NCBI GenBank assembly: GCA_937864005.1
Contig: CALMIL010000152.1
Coordinates: forward strand, 1 to 32,003
Direction: 5' to 3'
Origin: an uncultured Burkholderiales bacterium
GTDB lineage: Bacteria; Pseudomonadota; Gammaproteobacteria; Burkholderiales; Burkholderiaceae_C
Length of the DNA: 32,003 nt
Under the pieces are notes generated by a model. That model saw nothing but the letters and a program-made list of their open reading frames with translations. It did not search any database and was not told the origin of the DNA. Numbering within the stretch: the stretch's first letter is position 1; the number at the start of each line of letters is the position of its first letter. Of the stretch, positions 15,536 to 22,611 are shown in pieces. The translations under genes and the position numbers were made by a program.

Positions 15536-16309
15536 TCACGCGCCGGGCAGCGTCAGGGTGTCATCCCACGCGAGGCGGCGGAAGTCGAAGCCGGATGCGA
15601 GCGTCGGCTTGACGATCGCGAAGTACGGCGAGACGTCGAAATCGCGCGGCACGTAGAGCGTATAGCTGCGCACGTGCAGGATCTCCTCGATGCAATCCGG
15701 ATGCAGCGGATCGCCGGAGGGCACGCGTTCGATGATCGGCAGGATCGGGTAGCGCACCGACTCGAAGGCCTGCGCGATCAGGGTCGAGCAGATCGCACGC
15801 GTCGGGTCGCCGCTGCCGAGCGCGATCATGCGGCGCCGCAGGTGCGGGGGCACGGGCGCGAAGGGCAGCAGGTAGCGCGCGAGGTCGAAGACATTCTTCA
15901 GGTCGTAGCGATAGCCGATGCGCTGCGTGACGAACGTGACGACCGCCTCGATCTCGACCGCCGTCATGCCCACCGGCCGGCAGATTCGGCAGTGCAGTCC
16001 CGCATAGGCGTCGACGCCGACGGCGCGCACGCCTTCGCGCAGATCGACCTCGATGAAGGCGCGTGCCCGCCCGGGCATGTCGCCGACGTAGATCGCCGCG
16101 TGCGACCAGATCGATTGCGTCAGGTATTTGATCGGTGCGCTGATGCGCGTGCGGCCTTCGACGAGCAGCACGTCGCCCGGGCGCAGGCAGGCCATCAGCA
16201 GCGTGGCATCGGTGCGCGCCGAACTGCTGCGGGCGCGCGTGCGCTGCGACAGGTAGCGGCTCAGGCGGTCGCCGATCCAGCGCTGGAGCGATTCGAGCGG
16301 GCGGCTCAT
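15536..16309 (-). CDS. YiiX/YebB-like NlpC/P60-superfamily cysteine hydrolase
   Basis: A 257-residue protein resembling the YiiX/poxvirus-G6 group of permuted NlpC/P60 papain-like enzymes, which act on peptidoglycan or lipid substrates. The permuted order is visible: LRPGDVLLVEG at 42-52, then the histidine H70 in IWSHAAIYVG, an acidic residue E87 in AFIEVDL, and late in the chain the cysteine C174 in RAICSTLIAQAF. No signal peptide or lipobox is seen, and the first 30 residues are basic and amphipathic, so the protein may be cytoplasmic or peripheral to the membrane. The ATG at 16309 has only a weak ribosome-binding site. It starts 115 bases after the end of the DsrE-family gene on the same strand and ends 154 bases before egtB; a shared transcript with either is unproven. 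Confidence 0.82.
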   Translation of the reverse strand: MSRPLESLQRWIGDRLSRYLSQRTRARSSSARTDATLLMACLRPGDVLLVEGRTRISAPIKYLTQSIWSHAAIYVGDMPGRARAFIEVDLREGVRAVGVDAYAGLHCRICRPVGMTAVEIEAVVTFVTQRIGYRYDLKNVFDLARYLLPFAPVPPHLRRRMIALGSGDPTRAICSTLIAQAFESVRYPILPIIERVPSGDPLHPDCIEEILHVRSYTLYVPRDFDVSPYFAIVKPTLASGFDFRRLAWDDTLTLPGA

Positions 16310-16424
16310 CGCTGTTCACCGTCCCGGTTCGCGCAACGGACCGTGGTCATCGCCGGCCGGCGGGACGTGCGTGCGGACTCGGCGCTGCCGCCTCGAATGC
16401 GAGCGACGGGCTCGGGCGACGGTT

Positions 16425-16868
16425 TCAAGGCCGGATATAGGCGTAGCCCTGCTGCTCCTTTTGCATCAGCTCGACGACGCCGGACGGCACATAGCCGATA
16501 TCGGGCAGCATGTCGGACGGGGCGAGCTTGTGGCCCTTCATCGCATTTTCGCAGGCAACGATCTTCGTGCCCGATGCGAGCGCGGTCTTGATCCGCGGCG
16601 CGACCGGGGAGTCGGCCTGCAGCATCCCGATGCCGGGGCCGTAGGCGACGATCTCGACGTCGACCGCATCCGCGCCGAGTGCGGACTGCACGTTGTGCGC
16701 ATTGTTGAGTGCGAGCCCCCATTTCGCCGGGTCGTTGTCGCTGACCTGGAAGATCACCTTGTTCTTCCTGCCGGCCGCGGCCGACGGCTGTGCGCCCGCA
16801 GGCAGTGCGGCGGCGGCGACGGCGAGCGCGGCGCACAGGCCGAAATGGCGGCGTGAGAGCTTGTTCAT
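16425..16868 (-). CDS. Tat-exported DsrE-family protein
   Basis: A 147-residue protein with a twin-arginine signal (SRRHFGLCAALAVAAAALPA, arginines 6-7) and a likely cleavage after AGA (residue 26). The mature part has the DsrE/DsrF-like fold pattern: strand NKVIFQVSDND, helix KWGLALNNAHNVQSAL, strand VDVEIVAYGPGI, and the conserved cysteine C106 in KIVACENAMKGHKL. Cytoplasmic DsrE proteins carry sulfur on this cysteine; periplasmic members of unknown role are common in proteobacteria. The start is secured by a perfect GGAGGT seven bases upstream of the ATG. The neighbours are the YiiX-like gene downstream and, divergently, a PAS protein. The function is unknown; a periplasmic sulfur-carrier or redox role is possible. 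Confidence 0.85.
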   Translation of the reverse strand: MNKLSRRHFGLCAALAVAAAALPAGAQPSAAAGRKNKVIFQVSDNDPAKWGLALNNAHNVQSALGADAVDVEIVAYGPGIGMLQADSPVAPRIKTALASGTKIVACENAMKGHKLAPSDMLPDIGYVPSGVVELMQKEQQGYAYIRP

Positions 16869-17102
16869 GGCAATACCTCCGGCGGGTGATCGAAGCAGGC
16901 GTCGCCGCTTGCGGGCAGCGACGGCCGCATTCTCGCGCAGCGCATCGCGCGGCGCAGGGTGGCACGGCAATCCGGGTCACTGCGCGCCGCACCGGGGCCC
17001 AGGGCGCAATGAGGGTGCCGCAAACAGGGCTTCGGGACGTGGCCGACAATCGAAACCCTCGAGGGACAACGCACGCGATTCGACGCGTATGGAGATCGAT
17101 CG
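16869..17102. other. Intergenic region between divergent DsrE-family and PAS genes
   Basis: A 234-base gap holding only the GGAGGT ribosome-binding site of the DsrE-family gene at its left end. It presumably carries the two divergent promoters, but I see no convincing promoter boxes, dyad or small open frame in it. Confidence 0.5.
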
Positions 17103-17552
17103 ATGAATTCGGGCTTGCCGCTGGTGGCCGCGCGAACGGATGACGCACCGGTGGCGCTCGCCGATCTGATCGTCGAGCAGGTCGCCGAGGCGATCGTCTA
17201 TGCGAACCGCGAGGGCGTGATCGAGCGCTGGAATGCCGCCGCCGCGGCGATGTTCGGCTTCAGTGCGGCCGAGGCGATCGGCAGCAGCCTCGACCTGATC
17301 ATCCCCGAGCGCCTGCGCGCCGCGCACTGGCGCGGCTTCGACGCCGCGATGCACAGCGGCACGCTGCGCCTGAGCGGCCATCCGACGCTGACGCGCGGGC
17401 TACACAAGTCGGGCGGCAAGCTTTACATCGAGATGAGTTTCTCGCTCGTGCGCGACGCCGCGGGCAGCGTGCTCGGTTCGGTCGCGGTCGCGCGCGATGC
17501 AACGGCGCGCGTCGAGCGCGAGAAGGCGGCGGCGCCATCCGCTTCGAGGTAG
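17103..17552 (+). CDS. Small stand-alone PAS-domain protein
   Basis: A 149-residue protein consisting almost wholly of one PAS domain (residues about 20-140). The PAS core is recognisable as AIVYANREGVIERWNAAAAA, then MFGFSAAEAIGSSLDLIIPE, and the closing strands MSFSLVRDAAGSVLGSVAVARDAT. No kinase, cyclase, HTH or other output domain follows; the chain ends after a short charged helix. It may bind a cofactor or ligand and act through partner binding. The stop is four bases before the metallophosphoesterase ATG, and that gene overlaps the nitronate monooxygenase, so the three probably form one operon. The ligand is unknown. Confidence 0.87.
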   Translation: MNSGLPLVAARTDDAPVALADLIVEQVAEAIVYANREGVIERWNAAAAAMFGFSAAEAIGSSLDLIIPERLRAAHWRGFDAAMHSGTLRLSGHPTLTRGLHKSGGKLYIEMSFSLVRDAAGSVLGSVAVARDATARVEREKAAAPSASR

Positions 17553-17556
17553 GGCG

Positions 17557-18324
17557 ATGAAGATTCAGCTGCTGTCCGATCTGCACCTGTCGGTGCAGGC
17601 CATGCCCGTGCCGCGCACCGATGCCGATGTCGTCGTCATCGCGGGCGACCTTGCCCGGCCCAAGGCATCGATCGAGTGGGCCGCGCAGTACGCGCAGCCG
17701 ACCCTCTTCGTCGCCGGCAATCACGAGTTCTACGGCTCGGACCTCGAGACGACGGTAGCGCAGCTTCGCGAGCATGCGAAGGGGACGCAGGTCCGTGTTC
17801 TCGAATGCGACGAGTGGCGCTTCGGCGGGGTGCGCTTTCTCGGCTGCACGCTGTGGTCGGACTACCGCTTGATCGACGACCCGGTGCAGCGCGAACTCGG
17901 CCTGCAGCAGGCGAAGACCATGGTGCGCGATTTCTCGCGCATCACGGTGTCACCTGCGAGCGCCGAACTCTTCACGCCCGCCGCGTCGCAGGCCCTGTTC
18001 GACAAGTCGGTCGCCTGGCTGGAGCAGAGATTCGAGCAAAAGCACGACGGGCCGACCGTCGTCGTCACGCATTTCGCGCCGGCACTCGGCAGCATCCATC
18101 CGCGCTTCGCCGGCTCGCCGCTGAACGCTTGCTTCGTAAGCGATATCGAGAACCGCATCCTGCGCTGGCAGCCCGAACTCTGGCTGCACGGGCACGTGCA
18201 CGACAGCTTCGACTATGTCGTCGGCAGGACGCGCATCGTCGCCAACCCGCGCGGCTATGCGCGCAATGGCGTGGTGGAGAACGCGCGATTCGACCCGACG
18301 CTCGTGATCGAGATCGCGGCATGA
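17557..18324 (+). CDS. Calcineurin-like metallophosphoesterase
   Basis: A 255-residue phosphoesterase of the calcineurin-like superfamily. The dinuclear-metal motifs appear in order: DLH (SDLHLS, D8-x-H10), GD (VVIAGDLA), GNHE (VAGNHEFYG), a late histidine (VVVTHFAP) and GHVH (WLHGHVHDS). No signal peptide is present, so it is cytoplasmic. The substrate cannot be read; the family covers phosphoproteins, nucleotides and phosphodiesters. The ATG at 17557 begins exactly at the first strand of the fold; the open frame extends 60 bases upstream into the PAS gene but without homology. AGGTAGGGCG lies just upstream, within the PAS gene's last codons. Its stop overlaps the ATG of the next gene (ATGA). 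Confidence 0.93.
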   Translation: MKIQLLSDLHLSVQAMPVPRTDADVVVIAGDLARPKASIEWAAQYAQPTLFVAGNHEFYGSDLETTVAQLREHAKGTQVRVLECDEWRFGGVRFLGCTLWSDYRLIDDPVQRELGLQQAKTMVRDFSRITVSPASAELFTPAASQALFDKSVAWLEQRFEQKHDGPTVVVTHFAPALGSIHPRFAGSPLNACFVSDIENRILRWQPELWLHGHVHDSFDYVVGRTRIVANPRGYARNGVVENARFDPTLVIEIAA

Positions 18325-19289
18325 TCGACACCGCCCTGACGCGCATGTTCGGGCTGCGCCATCCGATCGTCCTCGGCCCGATGGGCGGCGTCGCCGGCGG
18401 CCGCCTCGCGGCGGCGGTATCGAATGCGGGCGGCCTCGGCCTCGTCGGCGGCGGCTATGGCGACCCCGACTGGATGCGCACCGAGCTCGCGATCGCCGCG
18501 GCAGATGCGCGCGCGCCGTGGGGCGTCGGCCTCATCACGTGGGCGGCGAACGACGATCTCGTCGCCCTCGCGCTGCGCTACCGGCCGCACGCCTTCATGC
18601 TCTCGTTCGGCGACCCGCTGCCCTTTGTCGCGGCGATCAAGGCCGCCGGCTGCAAGCTGATCTGCCAGGTGCAGGACCTCGACACGGCCCGCCAGGCGCG
18701 CGATGCGGGCGCCGACCTGATCGTCGCCCAGGGCACCGAGGGCGGCGGCCACGGCGGCGTGCGCGCCACGCTGCCGCTCGTGCCGGCGGTGGTCGATGCG
18801 GTGGCGCCGATTCCGGTGCTTGCCGCGGGCGGCATCGCGGACGGCCGCGGCGTCGCTGCCGCGCTGATGCTCGGCGCGCAGGGCGCGCTGATCGGCACGC
18901 GCTTTTATGCCTGCACCGAAGCGCTCGGCCACGCGCGGGCCAAGCAGCGCATTGCCGACGCGGGCGGCGCCGAGACGGCGCGCACCCGCGTCTTCGACAT
19001 CGTGCGCGGCTACGACTGGCCCGGCGGCTATACCGGGCGCGCGATCGTGAACCGCTTCATGCGGCGCTGGCACGGGCAGGAGAGCGGCCTCGCCGCGAAT
19101 GTCGACACCGAGCGCGCCGCCTTCTTCGACGCGGCGCGCGAGGGCGACATCGAGACGGCGATGGTCTGGGCCGGCGAGGCGGTCGATCTGATCGACCGCA
19201 TCGAGGACGCGGCGACCCTCGTCGAGCGCATCGGGCAGGGGGCCGAGGCGCAGCTGCGGGCAGCCTCGGGCTGGCTGGTCGCGCAGTGA
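18321..19289 (+). CDS. Nitronate monooxygenase / NPD-family FMN enzyme
   Basis: A 322-residue TIM-barrel flavoprotein of the nitronate monooxygenase (2-nitropropane dioxygenase) family. Diagnostic segments are HPIVLGPMGGVAGGRLA at 14-30, SNAGGLGLVGGGYGD at 34-48, AQGTEGGGHGG at 136-146 containing H144 at the position of the usual catalytic histidine, and the phosphate-binding VLAAGGIADGRG followed by GALIGTRF. Members oxidise alkyl nitronates, and many have uncharacterised substrates; the shortened C-terminus relative to class I enzymes leaves the exact reaction open. It overlaps the phosphoesterase gene by four bases (ATGA), so translation is probably coupled. It ends 72 bases before the convergent cytochrome gene. 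Confidence 0.92.
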   Translation: MIDTALTRMFGLRHPIVLGPMGGVAGGRLAAAVSNAGGLGLVGGGYGDPDWMRTELAIAAADARAPWGVGLITWAANDDLVALALRYRPHAFMLSFGDPLPFVAAIKAAGCKLICQVQDLDTARQARDAGADLIVAQGTEGGGHGGVRATLPLVPAVVDAVAPIPVLAAGGIADGRGVAAALMLGAQGALIGTRFYACTEALGHARAKQRIADAGGAETARTRVFDIVRGYDWPGGYTGRAIVNRFMRRWHGQESGLAANVDTERAAFFDAAREGDIETAMVWAGEAVDLIDRIEDAATLVERIGQGAEAQLRAASGWLVAQ

Positions 19290-19361
19290 AGAGCCGCGCG
19301 CCTGCGGCCTTCTTGCGCGTCACCAGCTGTTTGCCACCGCGCGCCGGGCGCGACTGCGAAT

Positions 19362-20615
19362 TCAGAGCGACTTCAGATATTCGCGCAGATCGGCGAGCTG
19401 CTGGCTCGTGAGGCCGAGCGAGCGCTTCGTGTTGTAGATGCGGACGACATCGTCCAGCGTCGCCGCCGAGCCGTCGTGGAAGTAGGGCGCATGCTGCCAG
19501 AGGCCCGCGAGCGGCGAAGTGCGGTACAGCTTGGTCGCCGAGCGCGAGGCGTAGCTCGGCGACTCGGGCTCGGCCATCGAATCGGCGACCGGGTGCAGCC
19601 GCTCGTTGGCATCGGTGAAGGTGCTGCCCGAGTGGCAGGTCGCGCACCGGCCCGGCCCTTCGAAGACGAGCTGGCCGCGCGCCGCGGCGGCGACGTCGAA
19701 ACTGTTGCGCGGTGCGGGCGGCGCCTTCAGGCTGAGCTGGTAGGCCTGCAGCGCGGGCAGCTTGTCGGTCACGAGGTCGACCGTGCCGTGCGTCACGCTC
19801 AGGTTCAGGCGCGGCTCGACCATCGACCCGAGCCCGCCCATCTCGACGACCGCGACATACCGGTTCCAGTAGGCGATCTCGTTGCCGTCGCCCGTCACGG
19901 TGATGCTGTCGATGCCGTCCAGGCCGTACGCTGGCGGGATCACGACCGGCTTGCTCAGGCCGTCGACGTTGTGGCGCGGGTCGAACTTGCCCGGGCCCCA
20001 GGCGTTGAGCTTGGCCTTGGTCGCCGCGTCCACCGCGGGTGACAGGGCGATGATCAAGCCCGGATCGAGGTCCCGATTGGGCCAGCCGTCGAGGCGTTTG
20101 CCGATGCCGGGAGCGAACGAGTTGTCGACCGTCGAGTGGCACAGCGCGCAGGTGATGCCGACGTGCGTCAACTTGTCGACGCCATTCACGCTCTCCACCG
20201 TGCCCTTGATGCCGACGACGGCGTTCAGCTCGAGCAGCGCCACGGTCGTCGCCGGGCTGCGCAGATCGATGCTGCCATCCTGGATGCCTTTCACGACTTC
20301 CGCGGGAAGCGCCTCGGAATCGACCTTCAGGCCTACCGACAGCGCCGTCTGCGGATCGACCGCGGCACTGATGACTTCGTGCATGCGCAGCGCATCGGTC
20401 CATTGCGCCTCGTCGCCGAAGGTGTCGTAGCGAAAGATCTGCTTGCCCTGCTCGACGAGGGCGGCGTTGTGCGAGTCGTCCGCGCCGCCGCAGGCCGTGA
20501 TGGCGGCCATCGTCACCGCGGCGACGGACAGCGTGGGCCACGCCAGCGTGCTGATGCGGCGCGAAAGGTGCCGGGGTGGAAGGGATGGGCTGTGCTCGAT
20601 CGGTCTGCTTTTCAC
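19362..20615 (-). CDS. Two-haem c-type cytochrome, MauG/CcP-like lipoprotein
   Basis: A 417-residue exported cytochrome. The N-terminus has a basic region, a hydrophobic stretch and a lipobox-like AITAC (C42), suggesting a lipoprotein. Two haem c sites are present, CALCH at 156-160 and CATCH at 324-328. The C-terminal block TSPLAGLWQHAPYFHDGSAA followed by TLDDVVRIYN is the hallmark of the dihaem peroxidase/MauG family. The spacing and the long N-terminal region differ from ordinary CcpA-type peroxidases, so the reaction is uncertain. The start is GTG at 20615, preceded by AGGA at suitable distance. It is the last gene of the apparent sigma-ferritin-like-cytochrome operon, 76 bases after the small cytochrome c. 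Confidence 0.9.
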   Translation of the reverse strand: MKSRPIEHSPSLPPRHLSRRISTLAWPTLSVAAVTMAAITACGGADDSHNAALVEQGKQIFRYDTFGDEAQWTDALRMHEVISAAVDPQTALSVGLKVDSEALPAEVVKGIQDGSIDLRSPATTVALLELNAVVGIKGTVESVNGVDKLTHVGITCALCHSTVDNSFAPGIGKRLDGWPNRDLDPGLIIALSPAVDAATKAKLNAWGPGKFDPRHNVDGLSKPVVIPPAYGLDGIDSITVTGDGNEIAYWNRYVAVVEMGGLGSMVEPRLNLSVTHGTVDLVTDKLPALQAYQLSLKAPPAPRNSFDVAAAARGQLVFEGPGRCATCHSGSTFTDANERLHPVADSMAEPESPSYASRSATKLYRTSPLAGLWQHAPYFHDGSAATLDDVVRIYNTKRSLGLTSQQLADLREYLKSL

Positions 20616-20691
20616 GATTTCATCCTGTTCTGGCGAGGTGTCGTGGGTCGGTGACGCCGGCGCGGCGGCTGCGGCGTGCGGATTCGATGCG

Positions 20692-21123
20692 TCATCGGGC
20701 GATGCGGCAGGTCTTGCCGGGTTGCGTCGCGACGCGCAGCCAGGCGATCAGGTCGGCGCGCTCCTGCGCGTCCTTCACCCCGGCGTAGCCCATCGCCGTT
20801 CCGGGAACGGCCTGCGTCGGCGCCTGCAGGAAGACGTCCAGGCTGTGCCCGTCCCAGACGATCTTCGAGTTGCGCATCGCGGGCGAGTACGTGTCGTAGC
20901 CGGGCGCGGTCCCGGCGCGGCGCCCGAACAGTCCGCAGTGTTGCGGGCCGGTGCGATTCGTCTCGACCGCATGGCATGCGGCGCAGCGTGCGTAGACCTG
21001 CTCGCCGTGCTGCAGGCGTGCCGCGTCGGCGTTTGCGCCTGGCCGAGGCGGTGCCGTGGCGGGCAGCGCCTGCTGCGCCGCCAGGATGGCGACCGCCGAG
21101 ACGAGCACCCGCGCTGCATTCAT
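20692..21123 (-). CDS. Small class I c-type cytochrome (cytochrome c2-like)
   Basis: A 143-residue periplasmic electron carrier. A signal peptide is visible (MNAARVLVSAVAILAAQQAL). The mature protein has one haem site CAACH at 47-51, the class I turn GPQHCGLFGRRAG at 59-71, the block YSPAMRNSKIVWDG, and the candidate axial methionine M111 in VPGTAMGYAGV. This arrangement matches cytochrome c2/c-550 proteins. Two extra cysteines (C63, C139) could form a disulfide. The ATG overlaps the stop of the ferritin-like gene (ATGA), so the two are translationally coupled. It is a plausible electron partner for the two-haem cytochrome encoded next; that pairing is inferred from position. Confidence 0.94.
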   Translation of the reverse strand: MNAARVLVSAVAILAAQQALPATAPPRPGANADAARLQHGEQVYARCAACHAVETNRTGPQHCGLFGRRAGTAPGYDTYSPAMRNSKIVWDGHSLDVFLQAPTQAVPGTAMGYAGVKDAQERADLIAWLRVATQPGKTCRIAR

Positions 21124-21710
21124 GACATGAACGCGGACGGCACCGGGTTCTCGCCCATCACCTGACGCAACACCGCCAGATGCATTGCCTCGTCGCCGAG
21201 GATGCTCGCCGCGACCTGCGCGAGCGCCTTGTCGCTGAAGACCGGCACCGCACCCAGGTAGGCGGAGACCGCACCTTGCTCCAGCCCGGCGGCAAAGCGC
21301 AGTACGTCGGCCTGGGTCTTGAGCTTGTCGACCGGGAAGACGTAGCTGGCCTTCGTCGCGACCGCCTTGCCGCCGAGTTTGCTCACGGCAGACGCGAGCG
21401 CGTCGGCGTGCTGCTTGTGGTGGCCCTGAAACGCGACGGCGACGGCGAGCACGGCATTGCCGAGCAGGCCGCTTTCGGCGCCGACCTGATAGGCGGCGAT
21501 CGCCTCGTACTCGGCGCCGAGCGCCGTATTGAGGATGCGCACGTCGGACTCGATATCGGCGGCGCTCGCCTTCGCGTCGGCGGCGAGCGCGTCCCGGCCG
21601 CCCAGCAATGCGACGGCCGTGGCCGACAGTACGAGCCCGGTGCCGGTCATCGCGCGCCGGCGTGACAGCTTCATCGAATCTCGAGGCAACAGAATGCTCT
21701 GACCATGCAT
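21120..21710 (-). CDS. Tat-exported ferritin-like domain protein
   Basis: A 196-residue protein with a twin-arginine signal (LSRRRAMTGTGLVLSATAVA, arginines 17-19, likely cleavage after ALA at residue 43), then a four-helix ferritin-like domain. Likely metal ligands on the helices are E67/E69 (LGAEYEAIAAY), H97/H98/H101 (GHHKQHADA), E144 (AGLEQGAVSAY) and E174/H177 (LGDEAMHLAV). Such periplasmic ferritin-like proteins (PF13668 type) are widespread and mostly uncharacterised; some are desiccation or stress related. AAGGAG lies six bases before the ATG at 21710, but in-frame ATGs at 21716 and 21674 are alternatives; the last would give a shorter, more usual Tat leader. It lies 59 bases downstream of the sigma factor and overlaps the cytochrome c start. 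Confidence 0.9.
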   Translation of the reverse strand: MHGQSILLPRDSMKLSRRRAMTGTGLVLSATAVALLGGRDALAADAKASAADIESDVRILNTALGAEYEAIAAYQVGAESGLLGNAVLAVAVAFQGHHKQHADALASAVSKLGGKAVATKASYVFPVDKLKTQADVLRFAAGLEQGAVSAYLGAVPVFSDKALAQVAASILGDEAMHLAVLRQVMGENPVPSAFMS

Positions 21711-21769
21711 GGCCATCTCCTTGCGGTGGGTTGAAAAAGGGGGGGTACGCGACGCGCGAGAACGCGCCT

Positions 21770-22492
21770 TCAGCCCGGGCTGTCCGGGCCGATCAGTCCG
21801 AGTCGTCGCAACTTGGCGATCACGTGCGAGACGACGGCGTCGCAACGCGCGCCGGCGAAGTTGTAGACGTCGTTCGAGTGCGCTTCGACATGCGCGCCGA
21901 GCGCATCACGGACCATCGCGCGGGCGCGCAGGTAGCGCGTCTTGACGACGTCCGAACTCAGTTCCAGGCACGCTGCCGTCTCGTCGACACTCATCTCGTG
22001 GACCGCGCGCAGGATGAAAACGCTGCGGTACTTCGCCGGCAGGCTGTCGATCGCGAGCTGCAGCAATGCGCGCATCTGGCTGCGTTCGATCTGGGCGTCG
22101 GGCGTTGGCGTGGCGTGCGCGCTGAGGAACATCATCTCCTCCCTGTCGGGCGCGTCGCCCGGCCCGTCGAGATCGTCGAGCCTGAGCGTTCGCCCCTGTT
22201 TGCGCTGCGTGTCGAGCGCGATATTGATCGCGATGCGTGCCATCCAGGTGCCGAGCGCGCAGTCGCCGCGAAACAGGGGCAGCGTCGAGAAGGCGCGCAG
22301 ATAGGCCTCCTGCACCACGTCCTGCGCCTCGGCGTCGTCGTCGACGATGCCGCGCGCACAGCGAAAGAGCAGGCGGTTGTGACGCCGCATGATGGCTTCG
22401 AATGCGCGTGCGTCGCCATGCCCGGCGCGTGCAACCAGTTCGGTATCCGTCTCCTGCCCCGTCGCGCGTTGCGCTTGCATGACGCTGCCCAT
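21770..22492 (-). CDS. ECF-type RNA polymerase sigma factor
   Basis: A 240-residue extracytoplasmic-function sigma factor. Sigma-2 (about 38-102) includes DDDAEAQDVVQEAYLRAF and GTWMARIAINIALDTQRK. Sigma-4 (about 139-193) includes LPAKYRSVFILRAVHEMSVD and ETAACLELSSDVVKTRYLRA, the helix-turn-helix. A tail of some 40 residues after sigma-4 contains YNFAGARCDAVVSHVI with C217; its role is unknown. No anti-sigma gene is adjacent on either side. GGAGAG precedes the ATG at 22492, which is internal to a much longer open frame that mirrors the neighbouring exporter gene. The genes behind it on the same strand encode exported redox proteins, which suggests they are its targets. Confidence 0.95.
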   Translation of the reverse strand: MGSVMQAQRATGQETDTELVARAGHGDARAFEAIMRRHNRLLFRCARGIVDDDAEAQDVVQEAYLRAFSTLPLFRGDCALGTWMARIAINIALDTQRKQGRTLRLDDLDGPGDAPDREEMMFLSAHATPTPDAQIERSQMRALLQLAIDSLPAKYRSVFILRAVHEMSVDETAACLELSSDVVKTRYLRARAMVRDALGAHVEAHSNDVYNFAGARCDAVVSHVIAKLRRLGLIGPDSPG

Positions 22493-22523
22493 GGTTCTCT
22501 CCAGTTTGCCTTCGCTTGTGTTC

Positions 22524-22554
22524 GTTAGACGTTGGCAAGGGCAAGGAGGTGACA
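22524..22554 (-). promoter_or_regulatory. Putative ECF-type promoter upstream of the sigma factor gene
   Basis: Read on the minus strand, TGTCACC (22554-22548) is followed by exactly 16 bases and then CGTCTAAC (22531-22524). The -10-like element lies 31 bases before the sigma factor ATG. A TGTCAC -35 with a CGTC -10 and 16-base spacer is the kind of bipartite promoter known for several ECF groups, for example ECF41. Autoregulation by the adjacent sigma factor is the inferred role. I saw no second copy in the gap before the ferritin-like gene or before the two-haem cytochrome, consistent with one operon promoter. Confidence 0.55.
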
Positions 22555-22611
22555 AGGCAGCGTCGCGCACAGGGACAAGCCCGGCGCCGCGCTGCGTCGA
22601 GTTGGGCCGCG

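Noticed and set aside
21735..21750. C7T5 stretch (minus strand) between sigma factor and ferritin-like gene as a terminator
   Set aside because: No stem of matching inverted repeat directly precedes it, and gene order favours co-transcription.
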